Assembly (NCBI RefSeq): GCF_001522545.3
Contig: NC_031799.1
Location: 41,098,001-41,162,000, forward strand
DNA from: Parus major
Taxonomy: Eukaryota > Chordata > Aves > Passeriformes > Paridae
Length of the DNA stretch: 64,000 nt
Direction of reading: 5' to 3'
Below are positions 22,890-37,216 of the stretch, in pieces. Under the pieces are notes generated by a model that ran no database searches, was not told the DNA's origin, and saw only the letters and a program-made list of their open reading frames with translations. Numbering within the stretch: position 1 is the stretch's first letter; each line of letters opens with the position of its first letter. The position numbers and the translations under genes were made by a program.

Positions 22890-23422
22890 CTGTCCAATAG
22901 CTTCACTACACTCTTATTCCTATCTTAATTTGCTAAGAGAATAAAAAAAATGGGACATGAAAAACTCCTGCATAATCTTTAATGACTAGCAAATAATGCC
23001 AAGTAGGGCAAGTAAATATGTGTGAAGCATTGCTCACACACCCATCAACTTGCATGTGTGTCACAGATGGTTTTAGTGAAGAGCCAAAAAGAGAAAGAGA
23101 GAAAGGAAAAGGAAAACAAGTCCAGATAAAGAGTAAGCTAGAAGGAGAGACAAAGACATTCTCTGTTATTAAAAAAAAACCCAAACCTTAAAAATGCTAC
23201 AAAAACTAAGGATAAAAAACCCCACCATTCCCTTTCCTTGATAACGTGTAGGCTAATCTCTACATAAATAGAAATAACAGCCCTTTGAAATGGCAATGAT
23301 TTGCTTGGAAAACATTCATTAAAAACGTCCTGCAATTATTGACTCTATCATTATTTCTTGGCAGCAGCTGAGTCTCACTGCATCTTGTGTTGTTTTTCCA
23401 ATGAAAACCAGAGTATTGTTTG

Positions 23423-23476
23423 GGGAAAAAAAACTACAAAAACAGAAACAAAAAAAAAATAAGACAAAAAAAAACC
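23423..23476. repeat. A-rich low-complexity stretch
   Basis: A runs of 7-10 are interspersed with C (ACAAAAACAGAAAC-type), ending in ACCCC. The lysine-rich or phenylalanine-rich open frames across it are composition artefacts. Confidence 0.8.
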
Positions 23477-26400
23477 CCACAAGGACATTGTATTTGAAAT
23501 ATGTGCTTGGTGACATGGAGCTGATTGCCCAAAGGAATCAGGATACAGATATTTGTATTATTGTACACGTGAGTAGCTTGAATCATGTACTGCTCGCTCT
23601 CTTTGTTTGGATTATGCAGCTTGGCTGGGCAGCCATCCAAAAGATTCACATTAAATTCTAGCTATATTCAGCACAAAAGTCATCTAACATCAGAGAATCA
23701 AAGTTACATCAACCAACAAGCACTAAGGAATTGATAAGCCACTAAAATTAGGTCATCTCCTAGCAGCTGCTTTTGATGGATGAAGTAGAATTTAGCCTCA
23801 GGTTTTCTATTTAAAGATCTGTTACAGCATCTTTTCCTGCAGCTACAATGAGAACACAACAAAGTATAATGCTTCTGATTAAATGTTTAATCATTACTCT
23901 TTACTCTTCTGATTGTTTCTGCCATGGCACAGATTTACAGCACATGCTATTTGTAGCTTTCCTAGCCCTTTTTAAACTGGCATTAAAACAGTCAGGATTT
24001 TTAATTCCTTAGTTGAAAAACTAAGTTGAAAAACTAAATAAAAAAATTATTTTTTAAAAAATGGGTAAAAATCTTTCAAAGCTGTTTACTTGCCACATTT
24101 AAATAGACAGACTTTCATTTCTGGAACTCAAAATGAGTAAGCAATTATCCCACCACTGTGCCCTGTGGAAGAATCACCACATCACTAGGAACTGTATGAA
24201 TACAAAAGTACATATCTGTGCACAAGTACATGAGAGGGCTAAGGAAATTATTATGTTTTTATGATTTTATTTGTGGCTACTTTTTGGGAAATTATCTCAT
24301 TAAATCTAATTAACATATACTTTTAAAAGTACTACCTAGTGCACTGGGCTATCTTTGGTCATTAGTGACCAGCATTATAATTGCTCGAATACAACATATG
24401 CCCTACCAAGACATGCTCGTGGTATCAGATTAATAACAAATAGTTCCATCATTATCATCATTAGCATCAAAACCATGACACAGCTTTAGAAGAGAGTTCA
24501 AAAGGAAATAAACAAAAAACCTGAATTAATTTCAGATACACAGAACCTGCCCTTGACCTGTTCAGAAGGTCAGCTGGCTGCAGCTTGTGTAAAACACTGT
24601 TGTGTCATCATTTCATAGCTGAAGCTAATGCAGGACTTCATTGTCATGGCTTTCAATACGACATCTCTCATGTCTGTTAAAATCAGTAGAATCTTATTTA
24701 AATAACCTTGAAAAATAGGAAGGGAAAAGAAACTACATCCATCCAACAGAAAAATGAAGTAAATAGTTGTCTGCCTTTTCAAGTAAAAAAAATGATAGGG
24801 GAGAAAGATTGAAAAATATAGTACATGACAATGCCACATAAGACACATAACTTTCTACAAATGACAGCCACGTGCATGCTGCTCTATAGCAGTCATCCTC
24901 TGTGTTCCCTTCTGCCAGCCTTGTAAGTGGGCTGTTGCTGGGTAAGAGTCGTAAGAGGTTGAAACTCGCTGTCGTTTCCATTCCAAATTTGGTGTGCCCA
25001 GTCTTTATTACTTGCGAAAGCAACATTATGCGCTGTAATTCAAAGTCTAAATCTAGCTTTTTCCAGCTACATACCTCTTCTTCAACAGAAAGACTAAACT
25101 GGGGCGGGGGAGAGGAAGGGGGGGGAATGTGTAATAATATGTCTGGAGTAGACAACACATCTGAAACTTTTTCTTTTCAAGGAAGAATTCTTTGCAGGAA
25201 GAATGTAAATGAGTTTAATTTATCAGTTCTGCTTAGTACTGTATTCTGCTTGGATCTCAAGCTAATCAGCTTTGTCTTTTGCTTGGGGCCTCAGAGAAAA
25301 AGCCAGCCAGGGAGCCAGCTTGTAGGTGCCTATCTGGCTCATGGAATAGGACATCTGGTGAGATGGGGATGCTTTGATGCCACATAAATTTCTGACAACC
25401 TCAGCTGAAGGCTGTCTGTCATAACATCTGCTGTCTTACTGCGCTATGACCATGCTATGCATTGAGCATATCTGATATTAGACCATGTAAAACTTGGGAT
25501 GCCAGTTTTGACTGGCCTAAGTAGAAGTAAGACAAAAATGCCTCTTCTCTGCTCTAGCTGGCCCCCTTGTCATATCTTAGTATTAACATCCTTTCTGTTC
25601 ATTTGTTTACTAACAGTTACCTCATCACCTCCTTATAACTGTGTCCTTAAGGCAAAACTGGCCAAAGATGCCAGAGTACAACAAGAGTTTGCTTACTTTG
25701 TGATATTGCATCTCTGCATCAATCTAAGGAAATAAACACAATGTCCTCTATTGTTAAACAAAATACCCAACACTTTTTCCACTAACTAAAACCACGTATT
25801 TTCACAAGGTCCACAAAGTTTGTTTAACTGAGGACAGAAAAGAATAATATTTTCAGGAGAAGCTGTATTATCCTGGTAACTTTTTCTGGCAGTGGACCTC
25901 ATTTAAAGTTAAACCAATTACTGAATCTTTCAAAATATTTTTATTCTTGACAGTGACAAACATGCATAAATGACAGTGGAAGTTTAGTTTACATAGTATA
26001 CTGAATCTTATATGAATCTCAACACAATGTAACATTATTTAACCCATGACCATATACTAAAACTTGATTGTTCCAAAATGGACATGAGGAACTCTTGAAA
26101 AATCCAATGGGACAATTTATCATTTGACAGTTTAAAAAAGTACTGTTTCTATTATAGTTTCAAAAAAATCTTTCTTTTACCTGTTTCTTTTCCTAGGGTT
26201 ACTTGCTTCAACAAATAATGTGATGATCAGAATTTAGGGATAATCTAAGAAGCAAGAATAGCTGCCCTTCTCTTTTGTGCTGTTGCCAGCTTTATCAACT
26301 GTCAACATCCTTGAAAAGATAAATGGAGATAGAAATAAAACACCAGAAAAAAAGTACAAAAAAGAAGTCAGTGCAGCAGTTTCTCATATTTAGGGCATTT

Positions 26401-29400
26401 GTTTGGTATACTACAGTTCCTAGTTTTGATAAAATGCTGTGTTTTTAATATCAGATTTGTCATTGTGATTGTGAGAAACTGTACTTTGTTAAAAATAATG
26501 TGAGGAATTGAAAACAGATCAAATCACATTATTATGAGCTGTAGTTCTATTCACCAGGTATGAAAGCTCTAATAGTTGTAGCTCTTCTTGCTTGCCCACA
26601 CATGGTTGCTATGCATTATGTTCCAAAACACAAATGCAGAAACCTGCTGCCAAGAGTCAGTAAGAAGAGGAAAATCGTGGTTACACATCTTCTTTGATGA
26701 GACTACCTTCTTCTTTTAGGTCTCTTTGTTTCTGCCTGTGTCAGAAGAGTTGTGCCATCCTATCTGTGTCTTCTTGGAAGGGCAATATGTCCTATTTCCT
26801 CTTAAAGGTTGAGGGTTTGGCAAGGAACGTTCTGATCTTCTAAGAGTGAACAAACATTGTGCAAGATCTCATTACAGAGATCCCAAGTTGCCAGCCTAAA
26901 ATGCTTTACCAGGCAATCACTATTTCCTGGGTATGCTTATGAACCACAAGGAGCTGGATATTTATGCAGCTTGCAGAATGCTGTGCATATAAAAATCAGC
27001 TACAAGAGGGAAAAAATGTTTATGGAAGAAAAGGTTGGTATACACTGACACATTTTGATGGGTCACTAATCTAAACAAGCCAAAGCAAAGATTAAGCTGA
27101 CAGTATGAGGTTTGGTTTGTGGTCATGTGTGCTGAGGAACCAGCTGTGCCAGCTGTCTTTCAGAAAGTGCTCATGTTGTTTTCCATACCCATGAACTGCA
27201 CTGGAGAAGAAAACTGTGAAAAGAATAATTAGACTCACAAAATCAAGCCCTTGAACCTGGGTAAATTAAGCAATAGGATTAAGGTTTTTCTCTGCCTCTT
27301 AATTGAGCCCCCCCATCATGCTCCCTGAGCTCAGTTCCCGTGGCCAAGTTTAGTTACGCACTTCATACCTATAGACAAGTAAATAATGTAAAACACGGTC
27401 AGATATTCTGCTAGAACCTTGCCTTCTTTCAGCGAATGGGCAGTTACTCAATAATTATGTTTATCCTACTCATTCAGCATGAGATCTCAGGTGTCATTTG
27501 CTGCATGCTTTTCAAACCCTACAAGCAAAAGAGAAATTTTCTTTTTCTCAGGCTTTTATCTGGCTTCTACATTATAATATGTTCACATTGTTTCCTGTTT
27601 AGCTTTTTATTTTCCCTTTAAATAAACCTGAATACATTTACTAAAAGTGTGATATCATTACTAGTATTTTTAGATGCACAAAGAGATGAGTTTCAGTGAG
27701 AAAAAAAGTTAAATTTGTCTATACAGTAAGCTAATTTGTGTGGCCAGTTTGAGTTGCCAGCTCCAATTCTCAGTACTCAAGAGCACTCTATATTTGCCGA
27801 ACATGATTCTCACTGCCATCAGTTTCTGCTGTGAGGGTTTGGTATTTCTGCATATCAGATCAACACCTCTAAACATGGATATTCCTAAATCAAGAACCTA
27901 CTGTTCTTCCCCAGCCATCTAGGTCCTTCTCTTCACCTGCTACTTCTCACCTTTTCACTGACTGCATTGCACCAAAGCTGCCATCTTCCCCTCCTACCAG
28001 GTCAGTAAGATTTGGATTGCAGCAAGGGTAGCACATTTACTCTGTGTCTAGTGTTTAGCTCCAGATAACGGCTGACAGCAGCAATTTCAAGTGAAATTTG
28101 CAAAGAAAAGTCTCCTCCCTTTTGTGTATATGCACGCATGTGTGTGTAGAAGAGGTGACTGAAGTAGAAAATTATCATTTTCCCTTGTCCAAAACCTTTG
28201 ATTACATCTCTTTCTATCCTGCAGCTTGCTGCAAAAGGTATAGAACCCACTTTGGGGTGTTCTACCCCTTTAACCTTCCCCTCACTGTTTCCACAGAGGT
28301 TCGGGCTGGGGTTGCTTATCTAGGGCCAAGACCCATAATTGTGGGTGGTTTTAAAGGTATGATGAGAATAACATGAACAACAAGAAGAAATAAGAATGTC
28401 CACTAAATAAAAAGGAAAAAAAATATCACACTCAGGAATTTGTTTAAAGCCAGACCAGGCTTCTAAGTGCAATGGTGGAGGACCCACATCTCAGAACTGT
28501 GAAATCAAGTAGACAAAACCCATTTTATGTGTGTTTCTAGGGGATGATTTGAACACATTGTACCAGACCTTTTCCACTAAGATTCCTAGAATTAAAGCTT
28601 ACTCTTGTGATGCTGCCAGCAGCCTGTGTAAGCTTTGCCTAGCTGAAGTGGTCAAGAAAGGTACATTCACAGCTATATCAAGGCCTTTCCAACTTACTGG
28701 CAATAGCAGTAATGAATATACGAAATATTTTACTTTCATTTCCCTTACCATATATAGCAATTATTCTGTCATTCATCAAATGTACACAAATTTCTTTTCA
28801 TATGTAAATAGACCATTTGCTTCACAGCTCTAGCCAAACAGTTGTGCAGTTCTTTGTTAAGAAGATAATATATTTAATGATGGAGTGCCTTGTTTCCATT
28901 GTATGGAACAGGTGTTGTTTAATGGCACAGGCATTGTAACATTATATTCCTTTATTAATGTGAGTGTAACGAACATATTGTAGAGACATGAATGTACTGG
29001 TCTCATGGTTAGGGTTAGTGGTTTCTTATGATGTGGTAAGTGTAGGATAGTGGCTTAGATTCAGACTGCAGAGAAGCAGGAGTTCATTATAGCAAATCCA
29101 AGTGATGTGGCTGGTTTTGGCCCTTGTTCACTTTTGAAAAGCAGAGAATACATGAAAGACTTCATGGAAAATGTGCAAGTTATTCAGTGTGGTTAATTCT
29201 ATGTTGGCTTTGCTCCCACCTTCTTTCAAGACTGTGTATGTGAACATGCTTTCTGAAACAGCAAAACCAATCTGCAATGCATTTATGTTGCTTTTGGATA
29301 CATCACAATCCCTAGTATCATATTTCACAAAGTAACCTGTCTTCAAATATGAGGGAAGAAGTCTCTAGGTGATCCACTAAAGCTATGAAACAATGCTCAC

Positions 29401-32400
29401 TTGGATAGTGCAGCTACAAAAAATGGGTCCTTTGCTCTTTTTCACATATGCTGCCACATTTTAAGAGTTTCTGCTCTTAGTGTTACCTAGAACTGCTGTT
29501 CAGCCAACTGGCAAGGTAGCTACAGCTGCACAGGCAAACAGGTAAATATGTAAAGCAACTAAAGAATCTGATTTTCTCATTGTATGAAATTACTCATTTA
29601 GTATCAGTCAGAGGGCCAGAACTGACAAGTGCAAGGAAATGCTGGCATTGGCCATTTGCTTTATGAAACTCAAATGTCTGCTTTTAAAAGTTTGTTAGGA
29701 CACAGCTCATCTTTTTTCTCAAGTGCCTCATGCTAGCTTTGATGCCCTATGTCTCCTTATGTAATGCATTAAAACTATCTTTTTTTTTTTTTATTTTTTA
29801 CCTACCATTTTGGAAGCATTGCCTTTTAAAATCAAGATATGTAATGAAGTGATTCTATTAGAGAAAAGTTAACAAATGTGATTAAATCCTCACCTCTGTA
29901 CTGTACCTTCTAATATATGACATATCTTAGCTTTTGTTTCATCTGGCAATTTAATAATCTTGATCATGTTAATCAGTATTTCACTTCCATCCGTAATGCT
30001 AATGGGTCCTTTCAAAGCACCTTGTATATGTCAGCCACAACCACTTTCCTAGTAAAGCAAATGATAGCATCCCATTAATGATTTTCATTGCTACTTTCTG
30101 AATTCCATCAGTTCCCAAAGTTTTACTTTTAGTGAAGGATCATCAACAAGAGAACAAGGTAGCTATGAAATGAAGTGCTAATGTGATTCAAGTATTTTCA
30201 CTCTTCTCTTTAATCTTCTTTACATTTTTAAAAGCAACTGAACAAATGCCCCCATGAAGTTGTTCAGCTTTTCTTTTTGCTTAAACTGAAAAACATTCTG
30301 GTCTTATTTTCTTCTCACTAACACAAATTTTGGAATATTCCATCTCCAATTGCAGCTGAATTTCATTACATTTACAACTCAGTAAACAAGAGGACAAACA
30401 GATTCATTACCTGCTTTCCAATTCTCTCCCATGAGGCTTGGGATCAAGGCCTGGTTCAATTCCAGGAAGAGAGGAAATCACCTCTGTGTTCATGGTCAGT
30501 CACAAACTGGGGAGAGTGAAAAGCCCCCCCACATGATGATCCCTAAGCCCTGGAAGCTCAGCCCAGATAACTGTGCTTGAACTTGCCATGGGTATGTAGG
30601 ACAGACAAAACATTTGGGACCTTTATTTGAGCCACTTCACAGATTTGCTGCCATATGTTAAGTCAGTTGCAAACATTGTGCCTTTCCTCTCAAACCAGGC
30701 TCTGTCCCACATCTCATTTCATCCTCTTAACTCAGGCAACAGCATCAATCTTCTTGTCCTTCTCATTTCACTCTCTCTTCCTGAAGACCCAATTTCTTCT
30801 ATGAAAACTGGTTTTACTGAACCATCTCCCAAACCTGCTGCAGGTTACAGAGAGCAGGGGAGTCATCATCCAAGGGCACATTGGTTCATTTTGCACTGTA
30901 ATAGTGACACGTGCTACAGATGCTCATACGTGATAGGCATTCCTGTCTTGGCCATGGCCTATCCAGACATTGTAGAGGCACACCCTGAAATACAGCCTCT
31001 TCCCAAAGCAATTTGTCTGCCTAGCAAGCAGGACTGACAATGGATTTGTTTTGAGTGGAGGCATGGGCAATTCGCCTACTGTTACAAAACACAACAGAAA
31101 ACTGGGAGCAAATGCAACTTTTGGCTTCCCGACACAATACTGTATCCGACAAGCCACGTCAGGCTGTTTTACTTAAATAGTTTTTAACTGAATTTATTAT
31201 TAACCAGAATGAATTCTATAACAAGATGGGAATAGTAGCCAGCAGCCAGCTGTGGCAGACCACACAGTCTTCCTGTTACATGTTTCAGCCTGGCTGCTGC
31301 TCATCGCTCTGAGGACACAGACCACAGCAAAGGATTGATCACACAGGTTGCATTATCAGCTCTTCTCTTTATTAATACCTTGGTTTTGTCACCTGCCACC
31401 AGAGACTCAGGACCGGTCTTTTAAGTATGCCTGTCATGTAAATCAGATTTTAAAAAAATCACACTCTCCAGGGTGAAACTGACAGCACAGCCCGGTTTAT
31501 CTATCAAATCACTCTGCAACCTGGACTTCAAAAGGAAAGGCAGCAGAGTAAGTTAAATCCATACATGATCCTGAGTGGACACTGCTCAGACATCTTTGTT
31601 ACACAGACTTCAAGGCTACAATACACAGCTTTATACCTGAACTGGAACCAGAGTGGGCAAAGTAGTTCTCCTATCTCTCCCACGGTAAAGATAGTGTAAA
31701 ACTTTCAGCAGCATCCTCTGAACTAGCTGTCCTGCGAAATGTAAACATAATGCATTACATGACAGTTAGAGACACATGAGGTATCATACTCAATATTAAT
31801 TTTTCTCAGAGTACACTTCTACCCATATCAGGAGATCACACTGTTATCTGCAGCAAGAGCTTTTCTTAACTGATGTAAAAATAATCTGATGTTGGCCAAG
31901 AGAAACACTATTTCTCTAAAGAGGAAAATGAAAATAATATATTCTTAAATGGACAAAAAGAAATCTCTGACTGGTAGAAAAAGGCAAACAAATTCTGTTC
32001 ACAGCTCTGCATCTGTCAGAGATACTGGCCAACTTACCTTGAATTGTCAGCAATGTAGCTAAGAGCAAATTCTGACCAGTAACTATGTTGCATTGTATCT
32101 TACTATAAAAAGAATTACTAGCATGCAAAGTGATACCTAATCACACCAGCATGAAAATAGCAAAGCAGGTAGGTAAGGAAGACAGGAGATACAAGGTTTT
32201 CCAGAAATAATTGTCCCTGAACAATAGACGTTCTCTGTGCAAAAGCCTTCTAGTGGGAAGATCAGTATCTTTCAACTATTATTTTGGAAACACTACTCTT
32301 TCTTAATAGAATAAACCTATTAATATTGCCCTGGAGAACTTAAGAGACAATAAATGCATTACAGTATTTTAAGAAGAAATCATCTGTCTCCAAATTTGTA

Positions 32401-35284
32401 TTTTCCACCCCAAAAGGAATAATATTATTAAAAATAATCAGTACAGACTTTCCTAAAGGAAACCTTTAATGCTTTTACTTCAAAGGTTTATGAAGACTAA
32501 ATAAGACTCAAGCATCTGTGTAGTGAACCTAGAGCCTATACAGCTAACAGAAATGCAGTAATCAGTGTCAGCATGATTCGCTCTTTCTATAAATTTGCCT
32601 GTGACATATATGGGTACAACGCAGCTGTTGTATGGTCTCAGGCAGAGTGCAAGGGAGAGTCAAGTCATATGGGTTCTAAAATGATGTCACTAAACATAGA
32701 TATCATTAAATTATTTTTAAAGTTTTAACACGGAAACATGATACTACTAGCCAACAGTTACTGGACAGACCAGCTGGGGGGATCTACTAGCAGCATAATT
32801 CACAACATAGACATTCAAGACATTGCATACGAATCTTAAAATAAGCAAAAAGAGGGGTAGAATTCCAGAATTATTTTTAAAACCAATTTCATAACAACCC
32901 TCTCCATCATGCCAGCTACTCAGTGCTTCTGGACACTCCCTAGTAACTGCTGTGGTCTCGCTATCATGATCTCTTCTTGAATTGTCATTACATAATGAGC
33001 TAAAAAATAGTATCTTGTTATCAGTGCAGAAAAACCCTTTGTATTCTAAGCAGAAAATGAACTCACAATTTATAGATACTAGTTGCTATGTTTTCTTCCA
33101 TCAACTTCCTATAAACCTACTTGCTAGTGACTTCTTGTGATTCAAATTTTCTTCTTTGCCTGTTGACAGCTGATGGGTGGCATACAAGCTAGAATGGGCC
33201 AGAGTGGAGCAAATGGCACAGCAAGAATTTCTACAGCAGCACCACACATGGCACATTTAGCAAGGAAACTCAGAGCACAGGTCATGCTGCACCAGCATGC
33301 AGGATGAGCTTTAGCAGGTGACAGGACTCCAGAGCAGAAGGGTTTCCTTGCAACAAGTACCATTACCTGGAGCTACTATGATGTTGTATTGTGAGAACAC
33401 TACTTAAGAAATAAAGCTTTTTTTTTTTAAAAAAAAAAGTGATAATAATCATGTTTACACATTCTCACACTACAGACTTCTACTTAATGAGCAAATATAT
33501 TCCTCAAGTTATGCAACACTCCCATAAGATTTTTCAGATTACAAATGGATTTTTTCTAGGCACCATATTGCCATGTAGCCTGAAATTATCAACCGACCTG
33601 CATTAATTCAGAACTTCTGAAAAGTCATTATGCAACATAGCAACAGAGGTACAGGAGCAGAGGTTAGTCATTACCATGGCCCTAAGTGAAGTGACAGCAC
33701 TAAAACCACATTAGGGAAAAATTTCAAAAGGCTACACCTACAGTGTCTAAGTAAAGAACGTAAATGAGGTGTTAATTGAAAGTCAGAGAAGTAGCAAGTT
33801 ATGAAAATAAGATTGTAAGATTTACAGAGGAAAGAGAGACTGCTGATTGAAGAGAAATTATTTATAAGGCAAACTGCTATAATTTGGATAAAATCTCTCC
33901 AGGAGAAGACAATTTGATATTACCTTATCTATGTTGAATTAAACACCATGAGAGATAATTCTTGAAGATGCTAAATCCATACACTGGGGAACTCACCAGG
34001 GAAGACTGACCATGCCTGACATTTAGGATTAAATGGCATGAGGTTGTGCTGTTCTTTTCATTTGCCCTCTGTACTACTCCATTACTGCCTGCTGGTGATA
34101 TGCTCAGAAGGAAACCTGAGCTGCCCTCAACAGTAATGAAGTGCCATTGTGTTACAACAGCATGCTTAACTTACATGTTTCAGTGTTATTTTTGACAGCC
34201 ATGTGAAAAAACCCCAAAAATGTGTGTGTGTGTGCATGCATGACTACATTAAACTCAATTCACATGAGCAGCAGGCATAATTCTTTCCCAGAAATGAGTA
34301 TAGTATCAAGGCTTAAGTTTTCTAAAAGTGTTTTTTCCTATCTGATGCTTATTTGGGCAAAGAGAAATCTGCTTGTCCTACGGGGAGACACAGCAGCAGC
34401 TTGCAGTAGTACATCTGCCTTCCCTCCCAGCCCAACCTTCAGCATTTTCCCAGTGCTACTGCACTCCTATATACAAATTAATCATGGTACTGGAAGCAAA
34501 TCTCAGTCCTTGCCTCATGCCTTCTCTATCCCAGGACCCAGATCTATCCCAGTCTATGATGGATCACCAGGCTTCAACACAGAGTCCTGCTGGTGCAGCA
34601 GGACTGAAACAGTGTTTGTATGTAAGGGTAAAGCCATTTCTAATGCAAATATAAGGTGTTTGCAAACCCACCTGCATCAATGCTGAGAAACCCAAGCTGC
34701 TGATAAGCTTTCATCCAGGCAGTGTAGCATCTGAAGAGAAGTGTCTCCCACAATTACTCCTCCCCATGGTCTCAGAGTGTCCTTTGCATGATGGATAAGT
34801 CAGGAAAGAAGAGCAGGATGAAAAATATCTAGCTGCCATATTTATGGCAGGTGAGGAGATCAGGATACTATGGACAACTCCAAGTTAACTTCAAACAAAA
34901 CCAACTCAGGTATCAGGCTGCTTTGGTCCATACCACCTGGAGCTCTCTGCAGACTACTTTGCAATCCTTCTTCAGCAGCATGGCCTCATTTCTGGCAGAA
35001 ACAAAACAACTATTAGTGGCATTTGGCAAACAAAACAAGTGCCATTTGGAAGATACTTTCCTTGTCATGGCAACACATACTACAACCTTTGTGGATGGCA
35101 AGAGATTGCTGGGCTTGAACAGGCAAGGCTCTTCTCTTGCAATAATAACAGATGACAATTTAAAAGACCCAAAGAGCAACAATAAAGAGTAAGAATGGGG
35201 AGCAGTGATGAGGTTCCCTTGAGGAAGGAGAATATTTGGCATGGCTATGACATATGGTCAGTGAAGATCTGTGTAAGTTGCTGG
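23477..35284. other. Long unique AT-rich stretch
   Basis: This is almost 12 kb without a recognisable gene or transposon. Local items are a perfect 13-bp tandem duplication (AGTTGAAAAACTA twice) just before it at 24011-24036, a G-rich patch at 25099-25127, a T-run at 29780-29800, and a T11-A10 junction at 33418-33438. Open frames reach 161 codons (24902-25387, plus strand), but the same DNA is open for 141 codons on the other strand. None resembles a known protein. Confidence 0.5.
24011..24036. repeat. Perfect 13-bp tandem duplication
   Basis: AGTTGAAAAACTA occurs twice in direct succession without mismatch, inside AT-rich unique DNA. It is a recent small duplication, probably from slippage. 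Confidence 0.85.
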
Positions 35285-35847
35285 CCATATTGGCCAGAAC
35301 CAGGGCAGTGATTGTCCTCTTATCCTCAGCACTGATGAGGCCACACCTGGAATCCTGTGCTCAGTTTTGGACCACTCACTACAAGAAGGACACTGAGATG
35401 CTGAAGATTGTCCAGAAGGGCAATCGAGTTAAAGAAGGGTCTAGTACACAAGTTCTTTGAAGAGAGGCTAAGAGAGCTCAGTTGTTTAGCCTGGAGAAAA
35501 TGAGACCCAGGGGAGACTTTATGCTGTCTACATCTGCCAAAAAGGAGATTGTGGCAAGGTGGGGCTTGGCCTCCTTCACAGATTATAAGTGGCAGAATGA
35601 GAGGAAATAGCTTCAAGTTGCCCCTCAGTTTGGGGAGGAATTGGATATGGGAAAAAATGTCTTCAGCAGAAGGGCTGAAGTTGGAACTGGCTTTCCAGGA
35701 AGTAGTAAAATCACCACCATCCCTGAAGGTATTTAAAAGATGTGTAGATGTGGTGCTTAGGGGTATGATCTACTGGTGGGCTTAGCACTATTAGCATTAA
35801 GTTTGGGCTTGATGATCTTTTCCAACCGAAATGATTAAACGATTCTA
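35285..35847 (+). mobile_element. CR1 LINE 3' fragment, about 560 bp
   Basis: This is a sense-strand CR1. It starts in the CAGGGCAGTGATTGTCC region and runs through GATGAGGCCACACCTGGAAT, TGTTTAGCCTGGAGAAAATG and GAGAGGAAATAGCTTCAAG. It continues with CATCCCTGAAGGTATTTAAA and GGGCTTGATGATCTT, ending TTCCAACCGAAATGATTAAACGATTCTAGG. The 3' part of the element is nearly continuous, with small deletions. The reverse transcriptase region is absent (5' truncation). Short open frames across it are not functional. It is an old, inactive copy. Confidence 0.93.
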
Positions 35848-37216
35848 GGCCACCTAAACATCTGTAAGCTGTAACTGGTTTCTGCTGAGTCATTTGGTGC
35901 CTTTGTGCAAGTCAAAACTCTGTGAAGAAAGTGCCTCAGTTTCTTCCCTTTGAAAGCAGAATGTTTACTTAGCAGAGTAAACCTCAGAAACACCAAAAGA
36001 CTGCCCTGCACTTTGAAGCTCACAGATACCATTTTACAACAGTCATTCCATTTTCTCCTCCTGCTGTTTTCCATACCAAAATGAAATTATTCCATGAACA
36101 CTGAAATGAAACCTGGTTACTAATGGAGGTCAAACCTTTGTCCCTTCAGATTTCTTTGCCCAGTCACCTGTGCCCAAACCTGACTCATCAGTCCCCACTG
36201 TGCTCCTTTATGCACAAAACTGTGTGTACTGTTCCAAGGAGCCCCATGTTTACTGCTGGCAATTTCTGTACCTGCCTTCCCCTCTACAGAGGTACGAACT
36301 CTCTCTTTTTTTCTAGACAGAAAGCAGTTTCCACAAACCTAGTCAAAATATAATTATTCCAACTCTTCAAATCCAGCCGAAGACTGAATAAGTTCAGAAG
36401 CTGCTTGTGAGGGCAAATAGCAGACAGACAGACTAATCATAAAGGAAGATTGCATAAGCATCATTTTCTTATGAAACCAAGCTACAGTAGAATTAGGAGA
36501 TTCAACATGATGTTCCACAGGGACTGTAATTCATCCACCTTATACAATTTATTATACACCAACATTTTTCATTTCACAGAGCAACACAAAATATTACACA
36601 GGAAAAAGAAGAGCTGATCCCTCATTATAGTTGTTCTAGGGGTCACGAACCTCACTATGGGTTTTGCAAGCAGATATAAAAAATTAACTACTGTACTGAA
36701 TAATTTCACTTAGAGTTAAAATCTATAGAAAGGTGAATAAACAGAATCAGGATTTGGATGTATCATCAAATCACTATAAAGCTAAGTTACACTATTTTAA
36801 CTAACTAAAATATCAATGAATCACAGACATCTATAGGAATACTGGTCACCCTTCTAAATTTCAGTAGATACAGCACAGGCTTCCTCACAGTCATGTAGAA
36901 CTACCTAAATGTGGCTCCCACAGCTCAGCTCCATTCTGCGGCTGTTTTGCAGTGGTGTACGTGCTTTACATTTTGGTATTATGCACACTTCACTTTATAA
37001 CGTGTGAGCTTTCTGCTTAATTTAAGTTCCTCATTCCATTTGTGGTTGCCATCAAAGTATTTAACCTTGTTTATAACTCACAGAACCAAAGAGTTACCTC
37101 AACAATATTGAAGCCTATGCCTTCCTGATGACCTGCATCCAGCCATTTTAAATCAACAAACATGTCTTTTCCCTGACCCTTTTGAGCTTTTGTTCAAAAG
37201 TTTGAAGGCTGCTTAC
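35848..37216. other. Unique AT-rich non-coding DNA
   Basis: Apart from short unrecognisable open frames I see nothing here. It separates the 35-kb CR1 from a candidate exon at 37.2 kb. Confidence 0.55.

Noticed and set aside
24733..25387. Overlapping 141- and 161-codon frames on opposite strands
   Set aside because: They are mutually overlapping, have a low-complexity Pro/Gly segment from a G-rich patch, and resemble no known protein.
30627..31037. 136-codon plus-strand open frame
   Set aside because: There is no family resemblance, no upstream promoter signature and no matched splice sites. It is compatible with chance in non-coding DNA.
33142..33363. Cys/Pro-rich 73-codon minus frame above an AATAAA and A/T tail, considered as a processed pseudogene
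   Set aside because: The hexamer is on the opposite strand to this frame, the plus frame is interrupted, and no parent gene is recognisable. It is retained only as a low-interest observation.
34222..34686. 154-codon plus-strand open frame
   Set aside because: A second frame of 93 codons overlaps it, it begins in a GT repeat, and there is no recognisable domain.
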